DNA of 64,000 nucleotides from Paenibacillus woosongensis (GCF_030122845.1 NZ_CP126084.1:372001-436000); one strand, 5' to 3'. Positions 24,395 to 34,163 are shown, counted from the stretch's first letter. A program made the numbers and translations. Notes: a model not told the origin generated them from the sequence alone.

Positions 24395-26197
24395 ATGTTC
24401 CGGAAATGGTTTATTCGCAACAGCAGCATACAGAATAAGTTTCTGCTTTCGACCCTGTGTCTGATTATTATTCCGCTGGGGCTATTCGGGATCATCTCGT
24501 TCCAGGTCTCCAAGCAATCGATCGAGTCGCAGGTCAGCCAATTGAATTTAAGAATATTAGGGCAGATTTCCGAAAAAGCGGACATGCTGCTGGACGACGT
24601 CATCTCGCTATCCAATACGTTTTATTTAAATAGAGAGGTCAATTATGGCTTTACGGCGCCAATTTCCCCGAACAGCTATGAAGAGGTCCAAATCCGCTCC
24701 GAATTTGACCGGCTGCTGACGAGCTCCATTTATTCCTTCGCCAATTTGAAACCCGACATTACCCTGCTAGGGTTGAATGGCCTTACGCTATCGACGAACC
24801 CGCTGGATACCAAACCGAGCATCCAAATCATGGAGCAGCAGGATTGGTACCGCGCAGCGACGGAGGCCAAGGGACAAATCCTGTGGATCACGGAGCCCAT
24901 CCCGGGTCTGGCGACAAAGGGACATGACGATCGTTCGGTCTATGCAGTGCGGTCGAGCAATCGGTTCGAGAGCTGGGCACCGATCGGATTAGTCATTATC
25001 CGTATCGATGAATCCACCTTGAAAAATTTGTACGCGGGCTCCTTGGACGAGAATCAGGAGATTATCATCGTAAATGACGGCAAAATCATTTCATCGAATA
25101 ACCCGGATCTTGCAAGCGAAGATCTCAAGGCTCGCGCCTATTACGAGAAAATCGATCAATATGAATCCGGTTTTTTTGTGGATCACGAAATGGGGACAGA
25201 TCAGCTGATCGCGTTCCAGACCATTGGCAAGACGGGCTGGAAGCTGGTCTCTTATACGCCGACCCGGACGGTTCTAGCTAACATTAACAAAATTCAGACG
25301 GTGGTGATCTTCGTTTTTGCCATCGTTGTCCTGCTCTCATTTGCGGCTTCCTATTACATGGCCCGCCGCCTGGCGATCCCGATCAAGCGCTTGTCTAAGG
25401 ATTTCGGCCGCGTCGAGGCGGGGGATCTGACAGTCCGGTCGCCCGTGTACAGCGAGGATGAAATCGGTCTGTTGACGCAGAAGTTCAACCAGATGGTAGA
25501 GAAGCTGAATGCCTCGATGGAGGATGTGAAGCGGGAGCAGCAAAACAAACGGCGGGCCGAAATTCAGACGCTGCAATCCCAGATCAATCCGCATTTCCTG
25601 TACAACACGCTGGCCTCGATTCGGTTCATGCTGTACAAGCACAAGCAGGAGACGGTGGATTCCGTCATCGTGGCTCTCGTTCGGCTGCTGAAGCAGTCCA
25701 TCTCCAAGGAAGACGAATGGATTCCTGTTGAGGAGGAGCTGGATATACTGAAGAACTATCTCTATATTCAGCAAATCCGCCAGGGTGATATGCTGGAGGT
25801 ACGATACGAGGTGGAGGACGACATTCTGGCCTACCGGACGATTAAATTGATTTTACAGCCTTTGGTGGAAAATGCGATTTTTCATGGCCTTGAGCCGAAA
25901 AGAGGCAAAGGGACAATCGTGATCAAAGGGTATCTTCAGGACAGGGACATCCTCTTTGAAGTGATCGACGACGGCGTAGGAATGGAGCAAAGTGCTGTAC
26001 CGCCTTTTCCACAGGAGAGGACCATTGGTCAGACAACCCTGTCGCATGGCGGAGGATTGTTGAACGTTCATGAGCGCATTCAGCTCCATTTCGGACGGCA
26101 GTACGGCGTGACCCTGGAATCGGCGGTGGATGCCGGGACGAAGGTCACGCTGCGCATTCCTGCATTTTACAAACGGGAGGATATACAGCAGCTATGA
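24395..26197 (+). CDS. Sensor histidine kinase, YesM-like
   Basis: 600 residues. Helix one at ~18-40 (NKFLLSTLCLIIIPLGLFGII), extracytoplasmic dCache-like sensor to ~290, helix two (VVIFVFAIVVLLSFAASYYMA), HAMP (RRLAIPIKRLSKDFGRVEAGDL), His-box SQINPHFLYN with His400, and ATPase motifs LVENAIFHGL, DDGVGM, HGGGLLNVHERI. The stop overlaps the regulator start by 4 bases. As first gene of a cluster with ABC importer and sulfatase, it probably senses an extracellular oligosaccharide or the loaded binding protein. Confidence 0.93.
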   Translation: MFRKWFIRNSSIQNKFLLSTLCLIIIPLGLFGIISFQVSKQSIESQVSQLNLRILGQISEKADMLLDDVISLSNTFYLNREVNYGFTAPISPNSYEEVQIRSEFDRLLTSSIYSFANLKPDITLLGLNGLTLSTNPLDTKPSIQIMEQQDWYRAATEAKGQILWITEPIPGLATKGHDDRSVYAVRSSNRFESWAPIGLVIIRIDESTLKNLYAGSLDENQEIIIVNDGKIISSNNPDLASEDLKARAYYEKIDQYESGFFVDHEMGTDQLIAFQTIGKTGWKLVSYTPTRTVLANINKIQTVVIFVFAIVVLLSFAASYYMARRLAIPIKRLSKDFGRVEAGDLTVRSPVYSEDEIGLLTQKFNQMVEKLNASMEDVKREQQNKRRAEIQTLQSQINPHFLYNTLASIRFMLYKHKQETVDSVIVALVRLLKQSISKEDEWIPVEEELDILKNYLYIQQIRQGDMLEVRYEVEDDILAYRTIKLILQPLVENAIFHGLEPKRGKGTIVIKGYLQDRDILFEVIDDGVGMEQSAVPPFPQERTIGQTTLSHGGGLLNVHERIQLHFGRQYGVTLESAVDAGTKVTLRIPAFYKREDIQQL

Positions 26198-27831
26198 ATA
26201 TTCTGATTGTCGATGACGAACGGATTATCCGCGAGTGGTTTCGGATGACGGTGGACAAGCTTGGCGGGGACTGCCGGATCATAGGGGAGGCAGCCAGCGG
26301 GGAAGATGCGCTGGAATTTTGCCGCCAGCACCAGGTGGATCTCGTCGTTACCGATGTGAAAATGCCGGGAATGGACGGGCTGGAGCTGATCAAGCGGCTG
26401 AAGGAGGAGCAGCCGGGCGTGCGTTCGGTGATTTTCAGCTCCTATAGCGAATTTCATTTTGCAGCCGAAGCTCTGAAGCTAGGGGCCAACGAATATATTC
26501 TCAAAGCCGAGATCACCTTGCCTGGACTTGAGGACATTTTGCAGAAAATCAAAAGGGATATTGAAATGGAACGAAGCAAGGAGCTTGAGCTGAATTCCTT
26601 GCGCCATGTGTTGAATCAGAACGAGCAGGTGCTGCGGACAGCCTATTTTGGGGAGCTGCTCCAGGGCAGCGCACAAGCCGCTCAGCAATTTGCGTCCAAG
26701 ATGTCTTACTTTGGCATTGCACTGCAGGAGAAGAATCTCGCGCTAATGGCTTTCGGCATGATTCCCGGATCGGTGAAGAACGAAAGGATCAGCAATCCCG
26801 AGCTGCTTCAGCAGGCCATGATTAATATTATCAACGAAACCTTGTTCACCGAGACGGGCGGGGGCTGCTCTTTTTTATACATGAATGAGGTTTACATGCT
26901 GCTTGTGAACGCTTCGGCATCAGGCATGAAATCGCAGCGGGAGCTGCTTCTGCTGACGGCGAGCCGGGTGGCGGAGAATGCCAGGCGATTCCTTGGCGTC
27001 GAGTCGGCGATAGGCATCAGCATGACCTACAGCAGTCTCTCCTATCTACCCGAGCAGGCGCGCGAGGCGCTGGAAGCGCTCGATCGAAAAAGATTCTACG
27101 GCGACAAGAGCGTCGCGTACTTTCAGGACTCGGACACCTTGAGCCTGCATTCCGGTGTGCGGACTCCCTCGCTTAAGCCGCATATGGATTCCTTTCACCG
27201 CTTATTGGGGGAAGGGAAGCCACAAGATGCGCTGCAGCAATTCGGCCATGTGCTGACGAAGGCGGGAGAGGAAAAGTCGCTATCTCCTAAGCAAATGAAG
27301 GCTGTTGTATTAGAGCTGATCTACTCGGCCATCAGTTGGGCCCGCAGCCTGCAGCTGCCGGGGGACAGGCTTGAAGCGTTATCGGCGGAGGTCACGGGGC
27401 AGATCGTGCAGCAGGAGAGCTATCATCAGCTTGCCGCCTGGGCAACCGGAGCGGTTCGCGAGCTGATGGACTGGCTGGAGGCGTCTCGCCCGCGGTACGC
27501 GGAGCCGGTAGAAAGGGCGTGCGAGTACATTCGTTTGAATTATGCCGGGGAGATCACGCTCAAGGAAGTTTCCACGCATGTCCATCTCAGCCGAACTTAC
27601 TTCAGTGAATTATTCAAGAAAGAGACCGGTCTGAACTTCAATGAGTACGTGATGCAGGTTCGCATGGAACAGGCGAAGAACATCCTCAAGCATGAGCATA
27701 TGCGGATTTCGGACGTCGCAGAGCAGGTGGGCTACGCCAATCCAAGCTATTTTATCAAGTTGTTCAAAAAATATGCCGGAGTCTCTCCTTACGAATACAT
27801 GGAATCGCATAGCAGCTTCCGGGCTCGCTAA
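26194..27831 (+). CDS. Response regulator with AraC-type DNA-binding domain, YesN-like
   Basis: 545 residues. Receiver with VDDE (Asp7, Asp8), phospho-acceptor Asp54 in LVVTDVKMPGMDG and Lys104; after that Lys the usual Pro is replaced (ILKAE). Central region ~130-430. C-terminal AraC helix-turn-helix pair: ITLKEVSTHVHLSRTYFSELFKKETG and MRISDVAEQVGYANPSYFIKLFKKYAGVSPYEY. Co-translated with the kinase. It most likely activates the promoter before the binding-protein gene at 28056, where a TATAAT (28006-28011) lacks a good -35 box, as expected for an activated promoter. Confidence 0.93.
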   Translation: MNILIVDDERIIREWFRMTVDKLGGDCRIIGEAASGEDALEFCRQHQVDLVVTDVKMPGMDGLELIKRLKEEQPGVRSVIFSSYSEFHFAAEALKLGANEYILKAEITLPGLEDILQKIKRDIEMERSKELELNSLRHVLNQNEQVLRTAYFGELLQGSAQAAQQFASKMSYFGIALQEKNLALMAFGMIPGSVKNERISNPELLQQAMINIINETLFTETGGGCSFLYMNEVYMLLVNASASGMKSQRELLLLTASRVAENARRFLGVESAIGISMTYSSLSYLPEQAREALEALDRKRFYGDKSVAYFQDSDTLSLHSGVRTPSLKPHMDSFHRLLGEGKPQDALQQFGHVLTKAGEEKSLSPKQMKAVVLELIYSAISWARSLQLPGDRLEALSAEVTGQIVQQESYHQLAAWATGAVRELMDWLEASRPRYAEPVERACEYIRLNYAGEITLKEVSTHVHLSRTYFSELFKKETGLNFNEYVMQVRMEQAKNILKHEHMRISDVAEQVGYANPSYFIKLFKKYAGVSPYEYMESHSSFRAR

Positions 27832-27839
27832 ACGTCTCG

Positions 27840-27866
27840 AACACCTCGCTTTGCGGGGTTTTTTTT
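27840..27866 (+). terminator. Terminator after the response regulator
   Basis: AACACCTCGC-TTT-GCGGGGTT stem (one G-T pair and one mismatch) followed by eight T. Confidence 0.8.
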
Positions 27867-28055
27867 GCTTATATCCGAATAATTTGCTATGCGGCAGAAA
27901 TATTTTGCTATTTCTTTTGGAGCGGATTATTTAGATTAATAGAGAAGGCGTTTTTTGTGGAGAAAAAGCGGAATTCTCTATCACTGGGCCATTGGGCCTC
28001 TTTTCTATAATGAATTCAGCAACAACAAGAAGACATGAAACAGGGAGGTCTGAAC

Positions 28056-29363
28056 ATGAAGAAGAAATGGCTAGCCACCGTGCTGGTGACCGTTCTGGCC
28101 GCTTCCGTGCTGAGCGCGTGCGGAGGCAGCAGCGGCACGGAGCAGTTGAACAAGAAGAAAGCGGACGGCAGTGGAGAAACGACAACGCTGACCTTCTGGA
28201 GAGCAGGTACCGATGCGCAGGAGAATGCGTATTGGAAACGAGTGATCAGCGAATTTGAAGCCAGTCATCCCGGCGTCAAAATCGAGCTGAGCGAAGCGCC
28301 GTTCGGCAATGACATGGAGACGAAGCTGAATGCGGCTTATGCTAGCGGCACGTCCCCTGACGTTCTGTCCTATACGCTGGCTTCGGTAGCGCAGCGGGCC
28401 AGCTTAGGCCAATATGAGCCGCTCGATGGATATCTGTCCAACTGGGATGGCAGAAGCGATATGATGGAGAATATTTTGGATACCGGAACGTATAACGGCA
28501 GTCTTTACGGTGTGGGCTTTATCCCCGATCCGCGCGTCCTGCTGTGGCGGAAGGACCTGTTCAAAGAGGCGGGCCTGGATCCAGAGAAGCCGCCAGGAAG
28601 CTGGGAGGAGCTGGCGGACTATGCCCGCAAGCTGACGAAGAAGGACGGCAATACCACGACACTGGCCGGATTCGCGATTCCGACGGCATCGGCATGGACG
28701 CTGTGGCAATCCTTTGTTCTGCAAAACGGCGGACAGATCATCGACGAGCAGACAAACACGCCATTATTCGATTCGCCAGAGGCGATTGAAGCTACGGAAT
28801 TTTTGGCGGAGCTTGTCTTGGATGGCATCACCATTCCGAACAATTCCGACAAATCGAATGAGAACCTGTTCCCGAACGGCAAGGCGGCAATTGCTTATGA
28901 TAGTCCGGCTGCTTACACGAATCTGCAGAAGGAAAATCCCGAACTGGTTGGACAAATCGGCGTTTCCGGACCGATCGCCAGGAAGGAAAAGGCGACCTTC
29001 GCGGGCATGCGCTTGCTGTTCATGAGCTCGCAGAGTAAAAATAAGGAGCTCGCGGCGGAGTTTATCCAGCACATTATGTCCAAGGAAGAGACGTGGAAGC
29101 GTTATACGGAGCTGGGCACCCCGGTTGTCCTGAAATCGCTGGAGCAGGATTATATCCAGGACAAGCCGGAGGTTAACCAAGCGATTTTTGATGCGGTCTC
29201 GTACGGTAAAGGCGCGGCGAAGGTAACTTATGCCGGGAAGCTGAGCGAGATTATCAGCCAGAACCTGGAGGGCGCCTTCTACGGGAAGATTTCAGCTGAG
29301 GAAGCGATGAAGCAGGGCGTGGAGCAGTTGAATCGTGAGCTTCCTAACCTGATTGGAAAATAG
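28056..29363 (+). CDS. Sugar-binding lipoprotein of the sulfated-glycan cluster
   Basis: 435 residues from the ATG at 28056, with GGGAGGT six bases upstream (an upstream in-frame ATG at 28035 lacks a site). Lipobox LSAC with Cys22, then a Ser/Gly linker. Family 1 solute-binding protein pattern: TLTFWRAGTDAQENAYWKRVISEFEASHPGVKIELSEAPFGNDMETKLNAAYASGTSPDVLSY near the N-terminus, FPNGKAAIAYDSPAA in the middle. First gene of the transporter unit; a strong intercistronic hairpin follows. Presumably binds oligosaccharides released from a sulfated polymer (inference from the sulfatase partner). Confidence 0.92.
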   Translation: MKKKWLATVLVTVLAASVLSACGGSSGTEQLNKKKADGSGETTTLTFWRAGTDAQENAYWKRVISEFEASHPGVKIELSEAPFGNDMETKLNAAYASGTSPDVLSYTLASVAQRASLGQYEPLDGYLSNWDGRSDMMENILDTGTYNGSLYGVGFIPDPRVLLWRKDLFKEAGLDPEKPPGSWEELADYARKLTKKDGNTTTLAGFAIPTASAWTLWQSFVLQNGGQIIDEQTNTPLFDSPEAIEATEFLAELVLDGITIPNNSDKSNENLFPNGKAAIAYDSPAAYTNLQKENPELVGQIGVSGPIARKEKATFAGMRLLFMSSQSKNKELAAEFIQHIMSKEETWKRYTELGTPVVLKSLEQDYIQDKPEVNQAIFDAVSYGKGAAKVTYAGKLSEIISQNLEGAFYGKISAEEAMKQGVEQLNRELPNLIGK

Positions 29364-29379
29364 AGAGATGTTTATGGAA

Positions 29380-29417
29380 CGAAACGCCTGCTTGCTTCGA
29401 TGAGCACAGGCGTTTCG
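29380..29417 (+). terminator. Intercistronic hairpin behind the binding-protein gene
   Basis: CGAAACGCCTG pairs perfectly with CAGGCGTTTCG around a 16-base loop; no T-run, so more likely a 3' stabiliser or partial terminator. Confidence 0.65.
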
Positions 29418-29459
29418 TATAGGATGAAGAAAACCAGACTTGAGCGAGGTGGTTAACCT

Positions 29460-30389
29460 ATGGAACCAACGCTATCCCGTTCTGTGGAGACGAATGGGAA
29501 GATCAGACCGAAGCAGCGGCTGAGCATCGACTATGTAGGCTACGCGATGATCGCGCCCGGCTATTTGATTTATTTTCTATTTATTTTCATACCCTTGGTC
29601 GTCGGCGTGTATTACAGTTTTACGAATTATAACTTCTATAGTGCGCCGGAATTTGTCGGTTTGCAGAACTATGCCCGGCTCCTGCAGGATGCGCTGTTCG
29701 GCAAGGCGATGTACAACACGTTCATCTATGCGTTATTTACGATTGTGCCCCAATTGTTCTTAGGCTTAATTTTAGCCGTTCTGTTGAATGGCAAGCTCTT
29801 TGGCCGCGTATTCTCCCGGGCCAGTATTTATATTCCGAACGTGACTTCAATGGTGGCCGTTTCGATGATCTGGCTGTGGATTTATGACCCGGCCCTCGGC
29901 ATTTTGAATCGGATGATCAAGGTGTTTGGGATTGATCCGATTCAGTGGCTCTACAATCCGAACACGGCGATGATGGCCGTCGTCATTATGAGCATTTGGA
30001 AATCGCTGGGTTATACGATGATCGTTTACCTGGCGGGCCTGCAGTCGATTCCGTCCAGCCTGTACGAGGCGGCGCATATGGACGGGGCGTCGAAGATCCG
30101 GCAATTTTTCTCGATTACGATTCCGATGCTGAAGCCAACGACCTTTTTTATTCTGGTCATGTCCTGCATTAACTCGTTTATGGTATTTGAACAGGTCAAT
30201 ATTATGACGGCCGGGGGACCGCTAAATTCGACGACGACGGTCGTGCATCAAATTTACCTCCGCGGCTTTCAGGATTTCCAAATGGGATATGCTTCGGCAA
30301 TGGCCATTGTCCTCTTTCTCATCACGCTGGTCATTACCTTGATTAACTTCAAGTACGGCAATCAGGGGGATGATTTGGATGTGGATTAA
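29460..30389 (+). CDS. Sugar ABC permease, MalF/UgpA type
   Basis: 309 residues; GAGGTGG precedes the ATG. Six spans beginning GYAMIAPGYLIYFLFIFIPLVVGVYYSFTNYNF. EAA loop: YEAAHMDGASKIRQFFSITIPMLKPTTFF. Pairs with the next gene. No ATPase in the cluster. Confidence 0.92.
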   Translation: MEPTLSRSVETNGKIRPKQRLSIDYVGYAMIAPGYLIYFLFIFIPLVVGVYYSFTNYNFYSAPEFVGLQNYARLLQDALFGKAMYNTFIYALFTIVPQLFLGLILAVLLNGKLFGRVFSRASIYIPNVTSMVAVSMIWLWIYDPALGILNRMIKVFGIDPIQWLYNPNTAMMAVVIMSIWKSLGYTMIVYLAGLQSIPSSLYEAAHMDGASKIRQFFSITIPMLKPTTFFILVMSCINSFMVFEQVNIMTAGGPLNSTTTVVHQIYLRGFQDFQMGYASAMAIVLFLITLVITLINFKYGNQGDDLDVD

Positions 30390-30392
30390 TCG

Positions 30393-31274
30393 ATGGGGGT
30401 GGGCAAATTGAGAAGCAGAAGTATGGGCTTGGTCGTGATGTCGGTCGTTTTGCTGGCGGTATCGCTGGTCATGCTGACGCCTTTCTTGATCATGGTGCTG
30501 ACCTCGTTCAAAACGATGGGAGAGATCCAGTCACCGACCTTTTCTTTGTTTCCGAAAGTATGGCATTTTGACAATTATGCGGAAGCGCTGTCGCGGGGCG
30601 ATTGGCTGAAGTATTTTTATAATTCCTTTGTCGTCACGATCATTACGGTCGTGATCAGTCTGGTGCTGAATTCCATGGCGGGATATTCCTTCGCGCGGCT
30701 GAGATTCCCGGGGAGAGATATTTTGTTCTTCTCGGTGCTGATCGGGATCATGGTGCCGGCTCAGACGACGATGATTCCTACTTTTCTGATGATGAAGCAG
30801 TTCCCGCTGGCGGGCGGCAATAATCTGTTTGGTCAAGACGGGATCGGATTCATTAACAGCTATACAGGACTGATCCTGCCGTTTATCGCGGGCTCATTTG
30901 GGATTTTTCTCTGCCGGCAGTTTTTCCTCAATTTTCCCAGAGCTTTGGACGAAGCTTCGCAGATTGACGGGGCCTCCAAGTTCCGGGTGTTCTATCAAAT
31001 TTATTTGCCGCTGAGCAAGCCGATTCTGGCGACGCTGGCTATTTTTAAGACGACTTCGGCCTGGAATGATTATATGTGGCCTCTGATTATGACGAATACC
31101 GAAGGAATGAGAACGGTTCAGCTCGGGTTGACGATTTTTCGCGGAGAGACGAACGTGGAATGGAACCTGCTGATGGCGGCGACGACTCTTGTTGTCCTGC
31201 CGCTTGTAGTGCTATTTTTGGCGGCGCAGAAATATTTTGTACAGGGTATCGTGACGACAGGGTTAAAAGCTTAA
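30393..31274 (+). CDS. Sugar ABC permease, MalG/AraQ type
   Basis: 293 residues from the ATG at 30393, which has only a poor site; a TTG at 30408, five bases after GGGGGTGG, is a credible alternative start that would drop five residues. Six spans. EAA loop: DEASQIDGASKFRVFYQIYLPLSKPILATLAIF. Completes the channel with the preceding permease and is followed after 15 bases by the sulfatase gene. Confidence 0.92.
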   Translation: MGVGKLRSRSMGLVVMSVVLLAVSLVMLTPFLIMVLTSFKTMGEIQSPTFSLFPKVWHFDNYAEALSRGDWLKYFYNSFVVTIITVVISLVLNSMAGYSFARLRFPGRDILFFSVLIGIMVPAQTTMIPTFLMMKQFPLAGGNNLFGQDGIGFINSYTGLILPFIAGSFGIFLCRQFFLNFPRALDEASQIDGASKFRVFYQIYLPLSKPILATLAIFKTTSAWNDYMWPLIMTNTEGMRTVQLGLTIFRGETNVEWNLLMAATTLVVLPLVVLFLAAQKYFVQGIVTTGLKA

Positions 31275-31289
31275 GTAGGAGGTATTGGC

Positions 31290-32768
31290 ATGAAGACCAT
31301 TCTGGTATTGTTGGATACGCTGAATCGGCGCAGCCTTCCAGCCTATGGCGGTGAGGCGAATACGCCGAATATTGACCGTGCCGCAGAGAAATCCGTCGTA
31401 TTCGGACAGCATTGGTCTGGATCGCTGCCTTGCATGCCGGCAAGAAGGGATCTGCTGACGGGGCGGGCATCGTTTCTGGAGAAAGGCTGGGGCGGCATCG
31501 AACCGTTTGACCGGACTTTGCCGGAGGTGCTGCGCGAGGCCGGAATATTCAGTCACATCATCACCGATCACTATCATTATTTCTCCCGGGGCGGGGAGAA
31601 TTACTGTCAGGCGTTTACCACCTGGGACTTTCACCGTGGACAGGAGGGCGATCCTTGGCATTCCGTCATTGCCGAGCCGCCTAGGCCAGAGCAGTATTAC
31701 GGCCGAATCGAGGATCAGTATGAGCATAACCGCAGCCGCTTTGAGAAAGAGGAAGATTATCCGGGACCGCGGACATTGTCAGCGGCATGCGATTGGCTGG
31801 AGCGCAACAAGGACGAGGATAACTACTTCCTGTGGGTGGAGGCCTTCGATCCTCATGAGCCGTTTGATTGCCCGCCGCATTATTTAGAGCAGTATAAGGA
31901 CACATATAACGGACCGAGGTTTGATTGGCCGATTTATGGGGATGCCGATGTTCCTGAGGATGCCCTTCGTCATTTAAATGCAAGATATGCCGCCAATCTG
32001 ACGATGATCGATCATTGGTTCGGCAAGCTGCTCGACACGATGGATCGTCTCCATTTATGGGAGGATACCTTGTTCATCTTTACGACCGATCACGGCTTTT
32101 TGCTCGGGGAGCATGAGCTGCTCGGGAAGAACCAGATGCACGTCTACAATGAATTAGCCCATATCCCGCTGATGATCCGCCCGCCGGGCGGTCAGGGAGA
32201 AGGCAGGCGAATCCATGCTTTATCGCAAAACATCGATTTGATGCCGACGATTCTGGATTATATGGGCGTCCAGATACCCGATGAGGTGAAGGGCTACTCC
32301 CTTCGGGGGCTGCTGGAAGGACGAGAGAATCAAGTGCGCGAAGCGGCGATCTATGGATATCATGGCATGGCAGTGAACGTGACCGATGGCCGCCATACTT
32401 ACATGCGCTCTCCAAAGTCGGCGGACAATCATCCGTGTCATATTTATACGGCGATGCCGACGACATTCCGTTCGTTTCTTGGCGGTGGTATGGAGAAAGA
32501 GATCGAATGCGGCCGTTACTTAGAGCGTACGGATTATCCGTTATTCAAAATTCCGCTGACGGCGGAAGGCAGGCCTTATACGGGCAATCGGCGGGTGATG
32601 CAATCGCAGCTATTCAGTCTTGAAGAGGATTATGCTCAGCAGCATCCTTTGCAGGATGAGGCGGTGGAAGAGCATATGATTGATTTGCTCCGGGCGGAGA
32701 TGAAGCGGGTTGATGCGCCAGAAGAGCAATACCTTCGGCTAGGGCTGGAGAAAAGAGAAGACGATTAA
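31290..32768 (+). CDS. Type I (formylglycine-dependent, Cys-type) sulfatase
   Basis: 492 residues, TAGGAGG upstream. The sulfatase signature is LPCMPARRDLLTG: Cys48 is the residue converted to formylglycine (C-x-P-x-R). Metal ligands are visible in VLLDTLNRRSLPAYGG (Asp9), the pair TTDHGFLLGEH about residues 269-279, and EAFDPHEPFD. No signal peptide, so it probably acts in the cytoplasm on imported sulfated oligosaccharides, freeing sulfate before glycosidase attack. The next gene is a radical-SAM maturase, consistent with the Cys-type site and oxygen-independent activation. The precise sulfated substrate is unknown. Confidence 0.93.
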   Translation: MKTILVLLDTLNRRSLPAYGGEANTPNIDRAAEKSVVFGQHWSGSLPCMPARRDLLTGRASFLEKGWGGIEPFDRTLPEVLREAGIFSHIITDHYHYFSRGGENYCQAFTTWDFHRGQEGDPWHSVIAEPPRPEQYYGRIEDQYEHNRSRFEKEEDYPGPRTLSAACDWLERNKDEDNYFLWVEAFDPHEPFDCPPHYLEQYKDTYNGPRFDWPIYGDADVPEDALRHLNARYAANLTMIDHWFGKLLDTMDRLHLWEDTLFIFTTDHGFLLGEHELLGKNQMHVYNELAHIPLMIRPPGGQGEGRRIHALSQNIDLMPTILDYMGVQIPDEVKGYSLRGLLEGRENQVREAAIYGYHGMAVNVTDGRHTYMRSPKSADNHPCHIYTAMPTTFRSFLGGGMEKEIECGRYLERTDYPLFKIPLTAEGRPYTGNRRVMQSQLFSLEEDYAQQHPLQDEAVEEHMIDLLRAEMKRVDAPEEQYLRLGLEKREDD

Positions 32769-32779
32769 TATGATTTCGC

Positions 32780-32823
32780 TTGGAGATCGGCGATTCCGCC
32801 GGCTTCCAGGCCTATTTTTTATT
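32780..32823 (+). terminator. Terminator-like hairpin between sulfatase and maturase
   Basis: TGGA...CGGCG-ATTC-CGCCG...TCCA with internal mismatches, then TATTTTTTATTT. Partial read-through would allow little maturase relative to sulfatase. Confidence 0.6.
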
Positions 32824-32877
32824 TGCTGGTCTTAGCATAACTGCTATGGAAACGGGATATCCGTGAAGGAGGACATG

Positions 32878-34134
32878 ATGAATCAATCTTGTGCAGCGGC
32901 AGCCTATGGCGATGTCGGCGTGATGTGGAAGACGGTTTCGGAGGACTGCAACCTCGCCTGCGACTATTGCTACTATAGTACTTGCGCCGGTAAGCCGGGC
33001 CCAAAAATCAATAGAATAGATTCTTCCATTCTGGAGAAATTCATTCAGGAGTATATGAGCATCAGCAAGGGGAGGGCTTCATTTACTTGGCAGGGCGGCG
33101 AGCCATTGCTGGCAGGCCTGTCCTTTTTTGAAGAGGTGGTGGAGCTGCAGGTCAAGCATGCGCCCCCGCGCACTTCGATCAGCAATTCTCTGCAAACGAA
33201 CGGGACGATGATCAACGAGAAGTGGGCTGCCTTTTTTAAGACGTACCAGTTCCTGATCGGCGTCAGCCTGGACGGTCCACAATCGATTCATGATGCGAGA
33301 AGAGTAGATTCCCGGGGAGCAGGCAGCTTCGATCGCGTGATGAAGGGGATTGAAGTTTTGCGCGGCCATGATGTCGATTTCAATATTCTTACGGTTGTGC
33401 ATCAAGGAAATGTCGGCAAGGCGCAGGAGCTGATGCGCTTTTACGAGGAGCAGGGCTTTGCGTATATCCAGTTCATTCCCTGCATGTCTTTCCGCTCCCA
33501 GCAGATCGGTATGCCGGGTGTCTATGAAATTACCCCTGAAGAGTACGGCAACTTTTTGTGCGAGGCATTTGACTATTGGTATAACGAAGGGAAGCCGCGC
33601 ACATCCATCCGCTTCTTCGATAATATGTTGAGCTCCTATCTGTACCGGGACCCGGAGCTTTGCATTCTCAGTGCCGGATGCAGCACGATGCTTGTACTCG
33701 AGCAGAACGGGGACGTATATCCTTGCGATTTCTATATTCACGAGGACTGGAAGCTGGGGAATGCGGCCACGCATAGCATTGAAGAATTGCTGGCCCATCC
33801 TTTGCGCGATAAGTTTCTCGGCATGAAGCCTACGCTTCCCGAAATGTGCCGCACCTGCGAATATCAGCGGCTGTGTCATGGGGGCTGCCCTCGCAACCGA
33901 AAATGGACAGAGGATTTAAGCGCATCGGAGGTTGATTATTTCTGTGCGAGCTACAAGCAAATTTACGGGTATGCGGAAGAGCGGATGAAGAAGCTTGGGG
34001 CCGAATTAAGACAGCAGCTTTTTGAACGGAATCTGAAGCTCTACTTCAAAGGAAAACTGCCGGGACGAAACGATCTCTGCGCCTGCGGCAGCACCAGAAA
34101 ATACAAGCACTGCTGTGCAGAAAACGCGATATAG
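32878..34134 (+). CDS. Anaerobic sulfatase-maturating enzyme (radical SAM) with C-terminal SEC-C zinc motif
   Basis: About 418 residues; AAGGAGG lies five bases before the ATG at 32878 (an ATG at 32875 is slightly too close). Radical-SAM cluster motif CxxxCxxC at Cys24, Cys28, Cys31 (CNLACDYCYY). TWQGGEP and SLDGPQSIHD follow as in this family. The C-terminal SPASM region carries further cluster Cys residues (AGCSTM..., YPCDF, CRTCEYQRLCHGGCP). It ends in a SEC-C zinc motif, NDLCACGSTRKYKHCC. It oxidises the sulfatase Cys to formylglycine, here surely that of the upstream gene. The SEC-C tail is an add-on that may bind zinc or its partner. Confidence 0.92.
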   Translation: MNQSCAAAAYGDVGVMWKTVSEDCNLACDYCYYSTCAGKPGPKINRIDSSILEKFIQEYMSISKGRASFTWQGGEPLLAGLSFFEEVVELQVKHAPPRTSISNSLQTNGTMINEKWAAFFKTYQFLIGVSLDGPQSIHDARRVDSRGAGSFDRVMKGIEVLRGHDVDFNILTVVHQGNVGKAQELMRFYEEQGFAYIQFIPCMSFRSQQIGMPGVYEITPEEYGNFLCEAFDYWYNEGKPRTSIRFFDNMLSSYLYRDPELCILSAGCSTMLVLEQNGDVYPCDFYIHEDWKLGNAATHSIEELLAHPLRDKFLGMKPTLPEMCRTCEYQRLCHGGCPRNRKWTEDLSASEVDYFCASYKQIYGYAEERMKKLGAELRQQLFERNLKLYFKGKLPGRNDLCACGSTRKYKHCCAENAI

Positions 34135-34163
34135 CCGAAACTGAGTCTAACACCGTACAGATG

